From Falsigemmobacter faecalis (GTDB taxonomy: Bacteria; Pseudomonadota; Alphaproteobacteria; Rhodobacterales; Rhodobacteraceae), in NCBI RefSeq assembly GCF_003863335.1, contig NZ_RRAZ01000013.1, positions 1 through 64,000 on the forward strand: a DNA stretch of 64,000 nt, given 5' to 3'. Made by a program: the position numbers and the translations under genes. How positions within the stretch are numbered: position 1 is the first letter of the stretch; each line of letters starts with the position of its first letter. Under the pieces are notes generated by a model, which was given only the letters and a program-made list of their open reading frames with translations, was not told the origin of the DNA and ran no database searches. Shown here piece by piece: positions 42,587 to 51,322 of this stretch.

Positions 42587-44696
42587 GGCCTTTCGGAGCG
42601 TCGGGCTCATAGATCTTGTCGCTCGGGCGGAAGCCCGGAAGGATTTCCACCCAGCGGGCAAAAGGGATCATACGGCGTCGCCCTGGGGGGACAGGGGGAA
42701 TTGGCACTTCATCCTTGAGGTCGAGAACAGGAGGAGGTTCCGGTTTTTCCTCGGCATCAGCGCGCACAGCAGCGCTACCGGAGGCATCGTCCTCATAGTC
42801 ATAGTGCTGATTTAGGGTGTGCAGTGCGTATTGCTCGGCTCTGGGGGCATGATACCCCTCATCGGGCGGGGCCAGGATCGGAAGGCGGCCTTTGATGAGG
42901 TTGCCTTTGGCAAAAACCGCAAAATACTCAAGATCGCTGAGATCGCCAAAGCTCTGAGGGGCCACGATTGGCTTATCCTCCTGCATCAGGCGCTCTCCGT
43001 GATTGAGGCTGAAGGCGCCCGTGATCGTCGTGTCACCCAGGCTGGTTGCGGTGGTCTTCATCACATAGCTAATTGGCACCTCGGGGAGGCGCTTTGCCAG
43101 CCGCTCCTGCGTATCTACGTCGATGGTCCGCAACATGATCGTGGAGTTCATGTTCCCGAGCAGCTGAGAGGCCATTGCTGCAGAACCGGTGCGGGCCTCA
43201 TAGTCAGCGAGCGTCTGGGTGGCTACAAACAGCCTCATGCCGGCGCCGCGGCCTTTGTTGAGCAGCTGGATAAGCTGTTCATTGGTGATCTCAGAGGCCT
43301 CATCCACCAGAATGTTGACGAAACGGGCATTGGATCGGCCGAAGTTGTAGAATTTACCGGCCAGTGAGGCGAGGTCAGCAAGCACCATTTGCCCCATAGC
43401 GCGGCCAACGTCTGGGTCGGAGAGCGTGTCGAGACCGATGTAGAGGCCACCGCCGGTCTGAATGACCTGTTCAAGAGAGGCCACTTTCCCCGACTTAGGC
43501 AGACGGCCGGCAGAGGGGTCGGGAGAGAACAGAGTGGCCAAGGGGCCCGCGCAAAGCTTGCCGACGACCGGAACCAGAGAGGCAACCATCTTCTTAAAGT
43601 GGCCGGGGTCGTGCAGAAGCAGGGAGATAAGATTGTTCATCTCTGCACTGGAAAGCGAGGTATCCAGAGCAGACTGCTCCTGATAATACCGTGCGCCCAG
43701 CTCAGCCCGCATGCTGTCAGGGGGCAGTTTCCCGCCCTTACCCCGCACGTTCATGGCATCGCGCATCCCCTTTTCCATCGCAGGGCCGTTTGAATAGGCC
43801 CAGCCCTGAAGTGCGCGGATGCAAAGGGGCGCAAAGCCCTCGGACAGAGCGCGTTGTACGTCCATGATGGTCGGATTGGTGCCGGAGATCTCAACAGCGT
43901 AGAAGATCCCCATCAGGGCGTTTTGGGAAAACTGCTTAAACACGTCGCCTGACGCGCTTGAAGGGATGATCGCGGCCAGACGTGATGCAAGCTCGGACCC
44001 CCGTTGCCGGGATGCCAGAGGGTTGATCGCAGCGCTTTCGTCAACAAAAGCTGGATGGAAGAACGTGAAGTCTCGATCCCGGCCGAGACGCCGATATGTA
44101 GCTTGAGCATTATTCTTCAGCTCGCGGTCGCCCTTGGGATCAAGAATGATCAAAGGCTCGCCCCGCATGATTGATTGCGTTGCGATCAGATCAAAAAGGC
44201 GCGTCTTACCAGCACCCGTTGTCCCGATGATGTGGACATGCCCTTTGCTCTCGTTATCGAGCAGATAGACAGGCTTCTCATTCGCCGCCCCCACTCCATG
44301 GAGGAAGGTAGCGCCTTTCCGGCGCTGCTTGATCTCCCCAAGCCGTTCTGGATCTCGGTAAAGGTCGCTTACCTGCTGCGCGTGGGTCGCGGTCCACTCA
44401 AAGCCGTGGCCCAGGAACAGGCTGTCGTCACTCAGTTTCTCCTGCATTTCGTCCAGAGACAGGAAGTTTTGCTCCTGCCGCTCAAGCTTCACGAGCCTTT
44501 TGAACCGGATGCGTGCGAATGTGGCCTGATAGAGCGCGACCACAAAGAATACTGAGGTCATGATCAGCGTGGTTTTAAGGCTGAAGCCCGATACCAAGTG
44601 CATGAGGATCGCGCACAAGATCCCACAGCCGCCCCACGAAAGCGCAAGGTACAGCTCATAATTGGGCCGATAGTCGGTTTCATAGGTCTGTTTCAT
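42587..44696 (-). CDS. traD: type IV coupling protein TraD (3' end displaced by IS256)
   Basis: About 700 authentic codons. Two N-terminal membrane helices (about 22-36 and 42-60), Walker A GTTGAGKT (158-165), Walker B NILVDEASEI, and the T4CP motif LFVATQTLADYEAR. The frame runs into the IS and would end at 42432 with an unrelated ~50-residue tail. TraD couples the relaxosome to the secretion channel. ATPase core intact, so transfer may be reduced rather than lost. Overlaps traI by 4 bases. Confidence 0.92.
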
Positions 44697-47347
44697 GCAG
44701 AGGTTCCCCCGCCGGGAGGTTCAGCGGCGATCTGCTGTTCGATCACAGCCGAGCAATCCGCACCCATATCAACAGTGGTCAGCCCGTCTTCGTTTGGTTT
44801 GCTGACCGTGAAGCTCGACTTGAACGTTTCATGATCGAGGCGCAGCGCGTTGGACGGCCAGTGCTTGCTGAGGTGGCCTATATGGAGGCCTGCCTGTTTG
44901 AGAGCGCCGACAGCTCCGTCCCGGTATGCCTTGGGGATGCTGGTGCCGCGCAGAGAGAACCCCCCTTTACCATTGGAAATGGCAGCAACCGTCTGTGTGG
45001 GATTGTCCCTGAGGTACAGCCAGAAGAAGGCCCAGAAAATCCGCTTTCTCTCCTCAGGTGTGAGGGTGGTTAGCGCGACATAAGCAAACTGCCACGACGG
45101 CGCGTCATCATCGAGCTCTGGCATGGACAGTTCAGGCTCAGGGAAGGTCGCAGGCGCATCAGCAATCCCCGGCTTGCCCGGTTTAGGCGAAGCCTGAGCT
45201 GTATCCACCACTTCCTTGCCTGCTTCAGGCTTCACCTCGGCGCTGGCCCCCTGCCCCGCCTCCTGGATGTCTTTAGCGGAAGGATTTGCCTTGGGCTTTG
45301 CTTTGCTGGCAGATTTTGCTGGGGGCTTAGCCGGAGGATCCGCCTTGGGCTTTGCCGTTGCCTTCGGCTTGGTAGCCGTCTCGGGCTTATCCTGAGGATC
45401 TGCCTTCACCTTTGGTTTGGCGGCGGACTTAGCCGGGGCTTTTGCCTTAGTGGTGGTCCCTGCCCCCTTTTTCACGGCAGCGGCAGACTCGGCCTGGGCA
45501 GCCGGTTTCTTGCGGGCAGGTTTTGCAGGCGCTTCTTCGGCCTTAACCTCATCCTCTGTTTCTTTTACCGCTTCGCTCAGCTCAGTGGCGAGACCGGCTG
45601 TGAAAGCCAGCGCATTAGAAAGCTTGTCATTTAACAGGACTGGGGCGTCTTCGACCTTTGATGCCAGCTTGGGGCGGATAGCGAGAAGCTGTCGCGCCTC
45701 TTCTTCGGCCACCTGATGCTTCTTCATAACCTCCTGCACGTCTTGAGGCTTGAAGTCCTGCATATAAGCGTTGTCGTGCAGCAGAGCGTGGTCAGCTGGC
45801 AGGATCCTGCCGTTGTCGATCGCAACCGGGATAGCGACAGCAGACGCAGAGGCCGGCGAGCCGCTGAACGACAGCGTGGGTGCTCGAAGGGTGACTGAGG
45901 CGGCAGGCTTGATGCCGATAGGGATTACCGCCAGCTCAATCAGTGCGTCCTTAATCTGCCCGTTGATCGGCTTGAGGATAGACTCAACATCCCGCGCACG
46001 GAAACGCACGGTCCCCTTGGACGCAGGCACATAGTCCTGAAGCTCATCGACCTTAATCTGTTCGGGAAGCAGCATCTCCAGCGTCCGGTTCATGACATAG
46101 GAGGCTTCCAAGGTGTTGAAGACGATTTCACGGATGTGGGGCCCAAAGCTCACGCCCATGAGGGGTTTGCTGGTCAGGTAAGCAATGAAGTCTTGGATGG
46201 AGCTTTCACTCGCCACGAAGAACGGCACCCCATAGTAGCGGATGCCCTGCTCCGTATCGTGTTCAACATGGGCATAGATGAAGGGGGAGTTGGGGAGGTT
46301 CCAGCCAGCCTCCGAGGCAAACTCGTGGAAGCGGCGGATGACCAGCGCGCTCATTTCCGCCGATCCGGGGCGGCGTCGGGGGTCGATAGAAAGAGCAACA
46401 TTCATATGGTCGGCGTCACGGACCACTGTGAAAATCGGTGTCTGGGCAGCACTTTCGGGGTTGCGAATGAAGTCCTCGAACTGTGTACGCACCAGATCAT
46501 TCGAGTTGTAGATGAACGCCAATAAGGGGCGAGGCACCAAAGCCATGATGTAGCGGGCGGTGAAATCCCGGTGGGGCATCATCTCCTGCACGTCGAAGTC
46601 GATGTAGTAGGAGAGAATGTCATTGGCTTCGACCCATGCCTCAAAGCCTTCAACCATCGGCTCCCATGGCTGAGCGTAAACAGGCGCGGCAGAAGACATG
46701 AATTGTCCATCCGCTCCGGTCTTGTTCGAGACACTGTGCGGAAAGATCTTCCCGGTCGTGTTCAGCTTGCCAATGTCATGCAGCAGCCCGCCGACGAAGC
46801 AGATCAGCTGCCACGCCAGATTATCCGCGTCACGGTCCCTGGGGGTGCTATGAACCGTGACGTTCTTAGCCACGCTCATATGAAGCGAGGTGACTGCCAC
46901 ACCGATCGAGTGGGTGAACAGACCGCCGCGGTTCGGGTGGTGATGACCACGCGATGCGGGAAAAGGCCCCATCCAATGTGCGACACGGCGGATCAGGTGC
47001 ATCAACTGTTTGTCGAAGTCAGGCACCAGATGCTTGTGGCTGAAAGATTGCAGAGCCTGATCGATCAAAGCTCGGTTGGCTTGGATGAGCTGCGCGGCGC
47101 TAAGTGGAGCTAAACCCTCGCGGTTATGGTGGACCACATCAGGAGGCACATACAAATCTTTGCTGCCGGAGAGTAAGTCATCAAGGTCCAGCTCAGGTCC
47201 AAAGGTCGAGTTTCGGGCCGATCCAGAGGTGGATCCTTCTGCTGCTGGTCCAGACGAAAGCGCGCCAACGACCATAATTTTGCCCATCTGGGTGGCGGCC
47301 TGAGGGGTGGGAGCCTGCCGGAACAGCCTCAGAAAGTTACGCAACAT
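44693..47347 (-). CDS. traI: MOBH-family relaxase TraI
   Basis: 884 aa. N-terminal TraI_2 domain with the three-histidine signature HHHPNRGGLFTHS (135-147) and HD dyad LLHDIGK (H190-D191), characteristic of MOBH relaxases of IncA/C, SXT and IncHI elements. A Lys/Ala/Pro-rich linker (about 590-735) joins a C-terminal TraI_2_C domain (WQFAYVALTTLTPEERKRIFWAFFWLYLRDNP..., LRGTSIPKAYRDGAVGALKQAGLHI). Nicks oriT and is carried to the recipient. Follows the mobI-like gene (11-bp overlap). Confidence 0.95.
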   Translation of the reverse strand: MLRNFLRLFRQAPTPQAATQMGKIMVVGALSSGPAAEGSTSGSARNSTFGPELDLDDLLSGSKDLYVPPDVVHHNREGLAPLSAAQLIQANRALIDQALQSFSHKHLVPDFDKQLMHLIRRVAHWMGPFPASRGHHHPNRGGLFTHSIGVAVTSLHMSVAKNVTVHSTPRDRDADNLAWQLICFVGGLLHDIGKLNTTGKIFPHSVSNKTGADGQFMSSAAPVYAQPWEPMVEGFEAWVEANDILSYYIDFDVQEMMPHRDFTARYIMALVPRPLLAFIYNSNDLVRTQFEDFIRNPESAAQTPIFTVVRDADHMNVALSIDPRRRPGSAEMSALVIRRFHEFASEAGWNLPNSPFIYAHVEHDTEQGIRYYGVPFFVASESSIQDFIAYLTSKPLMGVSFGPHIREIVFNTLEASYVMNRTLEMLLPEQIKVDELQDYVPASKGTVRFRARDVESILKPINGQIKDALIELAVIPIGIKPAASVTLRAPTLSFSGSPASASAVAIPVAIDNGRILPADHALLHDNAYMQDFKPQDVQEVMKKHQVAEEEARQLLAIRPKLASKVEDAPVLLNDKLSNALAFTAGLATELSEAVKETEDEVKAEEAPAKPARKKPAAQAESAAAVKKGAGTTTKAKAPAKSAAKPKVKADPQDKPETATKPKATAKPKADPPAKPPAKSASKAKPKANPSAKDIQEAGQGASAEVKPEAGKEVVDTAQASPKPGKPGIADAPATFPEPELSMPELDDDAPSWQFAYVALTTLTPEERKRIFWAFFWLYLRDNPTQTVAAISNGKGGFSLRGTSIPKAYRDGAVGALKQAGLHIGHLSKHWPSNALRLDHETFKSSFTVSKPNEDGLTTVDMGADCSAVIEQQIAAEPPGGGTSA

Positions 47348-47813
47348 ACTCGCTCTCCAATTGCTGTTGGGGGTCAGTTTCTTCCAAAACTTGTTCCATT
47401 TCCTTCAGCACGGCCCGCCAGAAGCTGATGCGTTTACGGAGTTCTGCGGCCTCTCCCTCGATCTCCCAGAGCTTGTCTTGAAGGTCTGGATCAAACTTGC
47501 TGAAGATGGATTTGCGATATTTTCCCCTGACGCGACCGGGGATTTCCTGCGTGAAACGGACCGGCCCGATGTTCTTCACGTTGTATTTTTTCGAGGTGTA
47601 ACGGATCCACACGATCCTGGGCCCCATCGCCTTTCCGTCAGTTTTGACCGCCAAAGCACAAGGAGGTTTCCTGCGGTTTACCGCATCCTCAACAGCGATA
47701 AGCGCGTTGGCGCGATCCCTGAGCATCTTAGCTTCAGTCAAAAGCTCATGCTCCAAAGTCTCCCTGTTTTCGATGATACTTTGGGCAATCAACCTTTGCG
47801 TTTTCATAATCAT
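47337..47813 (-). CDS. mobI: MobI-like mobilization protein
   Basis: 158 aa. A central GPRIVWIRYTSKKYNVKNIGPVRFTQEIPGRVRGKYRKSIF segment resembles MobI of SXT/IncA/C elements, flanked by helical arms that look like a coiled coil (KLWEIEGEAAELRKRISFWRAVLKEMEQVL). MobI is an auxiliary relaxosome protein encoded beside oriT. First gene of the traI-traD operon. Assignment depends on that short motif and context. Confidence 0.55.
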   Translation of the reverse strand: MIMKTQRLIAQSIIENRETLEHELLTEAKMLRDRANALIAVEDAVNRRKPPCALAVKTDGKAMGPRIVWIRYTSKKYNVKNIGPVRFTQEIPGRVRGKYRKSIFSKFDPDLQDKLWEIEGEAAELRKRISFWRAVLKEMEQVLEETDPQQQLESEYVA

Positions 47814-48528
47814 AATAAGGAGTTACCCCTTCTTCCTCATTCGCGGGTGAGAAGCAGTTTCCCTAGCGAGGGTAGTGCAGTTTTTCCCGCTTTACGCCCA
47901 ATTTTTCTTCCCAAATTCCACGGCTATCACAGAGATACACACACAGGTGTCTTTCGTCTACATCTGAGAAGTCGGCACAGATGGAAGAAAGAGGGATAGG
48001 CAGAAGACATTTCCTGCGACGGAAAAGGGTCGCGCGCGTAATGGCGTAATGCACAGCAAGAATGTCCCTAGATGAAGATGGCGTAATGGACGTGTCGAAA
48101 ACCCGATAATTGGCGTAGCAAGTGTGTGAAAAAGCGCGGGAATTCTTGCTTGGTGGAGTGGATCTGGGAGATCCGTTTTGAAGCACATTCCACACGGCTT
48201 TTGCGGGTGGCAAGCTACCGGCTGGTACGCAGCTTCGGATCGATTGGATGCTGGACGTCATCCCAGATAGCTCTAGAAGTGACGGAGAGGCCCGCTGAGG
48301 GGCTTATTAAGGTTTTTTGGTAACAGGGTAGCTGAAAGGTGAAGGTCGGCTCCTGAGGGCCTTCTGGGCCCGCTTAGGGGCAGGCGTATCCTGTCGCTCG
48401 TCTTGTCGTGAACTATCGGGCTGATGCTTGTCGGCCGTCAGCAGCAGATCCAGAATTGCTTTCTGTCCTGTATGCTGGCGGTTCCCGGAGTATCTGGCTC
48501 TGCGATGAGCGATCATTATGTGCGGGGT
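47814..48528. other. noncoding region, candidate oriT and operon promoters
   Basis: About 700 bp without a supported gene between the divergent mobI-traI operon and the partition locus. It contains three copies of a TGGCGTA-type repeat (48041-48051 and 48078-48088, identical ATGGCGTAATG; 48109-48119, two changes), a small inverted repeat GGATC/GATCC (48160-48174) and another TACC/GGTA (around 48218-48230). In MOBH elements oriT lies upstream of mobI, which is this position. Confidence 0.45.
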
Positions 48529-48843
48529 GTAAACAACGTAAACCCTGTAAACAACGTAAACCCTGTAAACAACGTAAACCCTGTAAACAAAGTAAACAGT
48601 GTAAGCGAAGTAAACAGTGTAAACAAAGTAAACAGTGTAAACAAAGTAAACAGTGCTAATAATGTAAACATCGTAAACTTTGTTGACCGTGTATACGGTG
48701 TAAACCTTGTTTACATCGTATACATCGTTTACGTTTCCGGTGTTGCTCTCGATGTAAACTATGTTGACTTTGTATACGTTGTAGACTTTGTATACCGTGT
48801 AAACTTTGTAAACTGCGTTTACGTCGTAAACATCGTTTACATG
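48529..48843. repeat. parS: 35-unit nine-base array, candidate partition centromere
   Basis: Thirty-five consecutive 9-bp units in strict register. Twenty begin GTAAAC, four GTTTAC (its reverse complement) and four GTATAC; others are one-base variants (GTTGAC, GTAGAC, GTAAGC) and three are degenerate (units 15, 24, 25). The left part is uniformly GTAAAC, the right part mixes orientations. It lies 107 bp before parA, whose partner is a ribbon-helix-helix protein; such proteins bind tandem short repeats cooperatively (for example the 7-bp heptads of omega). Centromere and operator roles are inferred. Confidence 0.7.
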
Positions 48844-48950
48844 CTGCCTTTATCGCTGTATGAAAAATCAAACCCTGAGATACAGGCGCTCTCTCCTAAC
48901 AAAGCCGAGCATCAGGGGATCCACAAATAGATCATAGGGCAGGTCAAGGT

Positions 48951-49736
48951 ATGATCATTTCAGCTTACACTACCAAAGGCGGCGCAGCTAAGACGACCTC
49001 TGTTGTCACTCTTCTTAGCGCCCTGGCTCAGTACAACGCGGCAAATCCTGAAAGCCCCCTGAAGGTTTTAGCCCTGGACCTAGATGGCGTGCAGGCATCT
49101 CTTACGAAGTTTTCGTTGCTTAGAAATACGATGGGGCGCCCTGACTATGGGATCGTGTTTGAGAGCTACAAAGTTACTGATTTCGATAGCGGAATGTTGG
49201 TTGAGAGGGCAAAGACCTTCGACATTATCCTGATCGACATTCCGGGTTTCTTTGACGCGAAAACCTTGCGGACAGTGTGCCTGTCGAACGTAGTGATGGT
49301 TCCGACAAACCTGTCAGTCGTTGAGTTCGCAGAGGCTAATGACTCACTGAACAGACTGACCACCCTGAGGAACGAACTGAACATCCCCGGCATGCAGGGA
49401 TTGTTCATTAACCGGACAGAGCCGGTCATGAACATGACTGCGCGCTTCTCGAAGGTTCTGTTTCAACAAATGTTGGAGTCAGGACATAGCGTCTACAATG
49501 CCAAACTGACGCGCTATGGCGTCTACCAGCAGCAGCTCGACTATGGTGCATACCTGTTCGAGATGGAGGAAGACGGGGGCAAAGGCGTAGTGAAAGCTAT
49601 GTTAGAGGCGGCCCAGACACTTAAGGCGGTTATGGCCTTTGACACTGTGAATTACGATCCTTCCAAGCCACTGACTTTCTACCTGAACAGCCTCGGGACT
49701 GAGGAAAGCCAAAACGCGGAAGAAGCGACTGCATAA
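48951..49736 (+). CDS. parA: ParA-type partition ATPase
   Basis: 261 aa. Deviant Walker A KGGAAKTT (K9-T16), ALDLDGVQASLTKF as the A' motif and IILIDIPGFFD as Walker B. No N-terminal DNA-binding domain, so of the short type Ib group that pairs with small RHH adaptors such as ParG or omega. Co-oriented with the RHH gene 24 bp downstream and preceded by the nine-base array. Confidence 0.9.
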   Translation: MIISAYTTKGGAAKTTSVVTLLSALAQYNAANPESPLKVLALDLDGVQASLTKFSLLRNTMGRPDYGIVFESYKVTDFDSGMLVERAKTFDIILIDIPGFFDAKTLRTVCLSNVVMVPTNLSVVEFAEANDSLNRLTTLRNELNIPGMQGLFINRTEPVMNMTARFSKVLFQQMLESGHSVYNAKLTRYGVYQQQLDYGAYLFEMEEDGGKGVVKAMLEAAQTLKAVMAFDTVNYDPSKPLTFYLNSLGTEESQNAEEATA

Positions 49737-49760
49737 CGGTAATCAGGAGCAGGATAAGTC

Positions 49761-50141
49761 ATGAGCAAAATGTTGAAGCCGACCGGTATGGTTGATTTCC
49801 GTGCTTCCCTGGGTACTGCACAAAAGGCTACCACAGACCTTTCGGAACTCGCCAAGCGCGTCGAGGAGCACCAGAGCGATGCTCTTGTTGCTACAGTGCT
49901 CTCCCCAAAAGGTCAGGTGAGGGAAGAAGCACCCACGCGGGATGAGCCTGCGCTCGATAAGAAGAAACCCGCTTCAAAGCGTGCAGGAGCCCATAACCAG
50001 CAAGAGCGCCTTCGCGTTTGCTCGCTGCGTTTGAGTGAAGATGAGTGGAAAGTCATCCAAGATACTGCCGACAGCAGCAATACGACCTCCAGCAGGCTAC
50101 TGCGGGCTATCGTGAAGCAGTGGATCGATAAGCAGAAGTGA
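49761..50141 (+). CDS. parB: ribbon-helix-helix centromere-binding protein (ParB analogue)
   Basis: 126 aa. An unstructured, charged N-terminal part (1-80) and a C-terminal ribbon-helix-helix fold at 83-126: RLRVCSLRLSEDEWKVIQ, then a turn (DSSNTTS) and SRLLRAIVKQWIDK. This matches the Arc/MetJ-type fold of ParG and omega. The N-terminal tail would stimulate ParA. SD AGGAGCAGG upstream. The gene ends before a terminator that overlaps the 3' end of the opposing hydrolase gene. Confidence 0.8.
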   Translation: MSKMLKPTGMVDFRASLGTAQKATTDLSELAKRVEEHQSDALVATVLSPKGQVREEAPTRDEPALDKKKPASKRAGAHNQQERLRVCSLRLSEDEWKVIQDTADSSNTTSSRLLRAIVKQWIDKQK

Positions 50142-50155
50142 ACAGGAGCCCGGTT

Positions 50156-51211
50156 CTACTGGCTGAAATGCAGGATCTGACGCTCTCGGCCGTCCTTTAG
50201 GGCGGCCGTTTTCATTTCGTCAGGGCCTACAATCTGACTAGTTGTGCCTTGGCTGAGATCGACCACCTCATAAGCTGCTGGCATTGATCCAGCCTCAGAT
50301 GGGGCAGGGGGCATATCACCGCTCATGGAGGCAAGCGGGATCTGTTCAAGGTTATCCGCCTCCGGGTCAACCAGATCCAGCTGCTCTTCCGACGATACCG
50401 CATCACCGGACTTAATCAGGTCTCTGATTTCGGAAAGGTAGGCCAAATACTCTGGCAGTTCGATAAGGTGTCGGTTTCCCGCGATACCTCTGTGCCGGCT
50501 GAAGCCTTTATGCTCCCCATACGGGGCAGGGAAGGCGGCCCATTCGCCTGCCAGCTCATACGCAAAGTCTTCGAGCTTCATCGTGCCAGCCTTAAACTCG
50601 GCCCATCCGCGGCCGTAGAGAAGGGCAAGGCCGATCCTGTCCTGTGTTTTGGCATCAAAGAGAGTGTCACATGGAAGGTTCATCTGCTCCGTTACCCGTC
50701 GGTATGTGCCCCCGACGATCTGATACATACCGATAGCAGTTGATTTCTGGATACGGCGGGCAGCCAGCTGCCAGTCGCGGACTTCACACACCGTCATCTC
50801 AGTAGGCTTTTTGGGCAGCGGGTGCTTATTCCCGTTCCAAACAGAGTCATATCCGGCGCGTCCTGCCTCAAATCGGCGGATAAGGCTGACGATCATGTCT
50901 TCTGGTGAACCCGGAAGAAAAGTGGTGGGGATCTTGGTTATATCGTGAGCTTCTTCAGGCTTTTCGGAAAACGTGTAAATCCGCATAGGCGCAAGCCTTT
51001 CGTCCATGCCATCATAAAGAGCGGCAAGCTCTGGAGCGCGGCCACTCAGCGAGACGGGTTTATGCGGGTTAAAGTTCGGCTCTGCAGCGTAAAGGGCCGC
51101 CGCTGCCTGGACAGAGGCGTCTAATCCCCCCGGAACCTTCCAGAATCCTTCAGCTGACGCGAAGCCGGCTGAAGATGCCAAGATGATCGCGGTAAGGGAG
51201 AGAGCTTTCAT
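50156..51211 (-). CDS. exported peptidoglycan hydrolase (lambda-R/GH104-like)
   Basis: 351 aa with a signal peptide (1-20). The middle resembles lambda endolysin-type lytic transglycosylases: RRFEAGRAGYDSVW with a candidate catalytic glutamate, STAIGMYQIVGGTYRRV, CDTLFDAKTQDRIGLALL and ELAGEWAAFPAPYGEHKGFSRHRGIAG. The C-terminal ~90 residues look disordered. It would open the cell wall for pilus assembly or DNA passage, like VirB1/P19-type enzymes. Has a promoter-like motif shared with the traL operon. Confidence 0.7.
   Translation of the reverse strand: MKALSLTAIILASSAGFASAEGFWKVPGGLDASVQAAAALYAAEPNFNPHKPVSLSGRAPELAALYDGMDERLAPMRIYTFSEKPEEAHDITKIPTTFLPGSPEDMIVSLIRRFEAGRAGYDSVWNGNKHPLPKKPTEMTVCEVRDWQLAARRIQKSTAIGMYQIVGGTYRRVTEQMNLPCDTLFDAKTQDRIGLALLYGRGWAEFKAGTMKLEDFAYELAGEWAAFPAPYGEHKGFSRHRGIAGNRHLIELPEYLAYLSEIRDLIKSGDAVSSEEQLDLVDPEADNLEQIPLASMSGDMPPAPSEAGSMPAAYEVVDLSQGTTSQIVGPDEMKTAALKDGRERQILHFSQ
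50187..50212 (+). terminator. intrinsic terminator of the parAB operon
   Basis: Nine-base-pair stem (50187-50195 with 50200-50208, one G-U pair, loop TTTA) and TTTT. It lies inside the last codons of the opposing hydrolase gene. Confidence 0.75.
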
Positions 51212-51244
51212 GAGGCATCACTGTTATTGAGAGGGGAACAATAG

Positions 51245-51270
51245 AGAAATAGCCGAGGAAAATTTAACTG
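51245..51270 (-). promoter_or_regulatory. promoter/operator motif upstream of the hydrolase gene
   Basis: Minus strand CAGTTAAATTTTCCTCGGCT aligns with the block before the traL operon (18499-18471). Located 34 bp before the start codon at 51211. Confidence 0.4.
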
Positions 51271-51288
51271 TGAAGCCGTAAAAACGAC

Positions 51289-51319
51289 AAAAAAAAAAGA
51301 GCCCACTTGGGGCTCTTTG
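51289..51319 (-). terminator. intrinsic terminator of the recombination-gene operon
   Basis: Minus-strand AAAGAGCCC/GGGCTCTTT stem followed by a run of T, just after the stop of the VWA gene at 51323. Strong; ends the operon that starts at 58299. Confidence 0.88.
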
Positions 51320-51322
51320 AGT

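Noticed and set aside
47863-48261. Minus-strand 132-codon frame upstream of mobI
   Set aside because: Composition unlike protein and it spans the repeats of the candidate oriT.
48529-48843. Possible CRISPR array
   Set aside because: Units are 9 bp and contiguous with no spacers; no cas genes are in the window.
48424-48930. Long plus-strand frame encoding Val-Asn/Val-Tyr repeats
   Set aside because: It exists because the nine-base units keep frame. Changes within units preserve the DNA pattern GT..AC and its reverse complement rather than a protein property, and there is no good ribosome site. Treated as a DNA site array.
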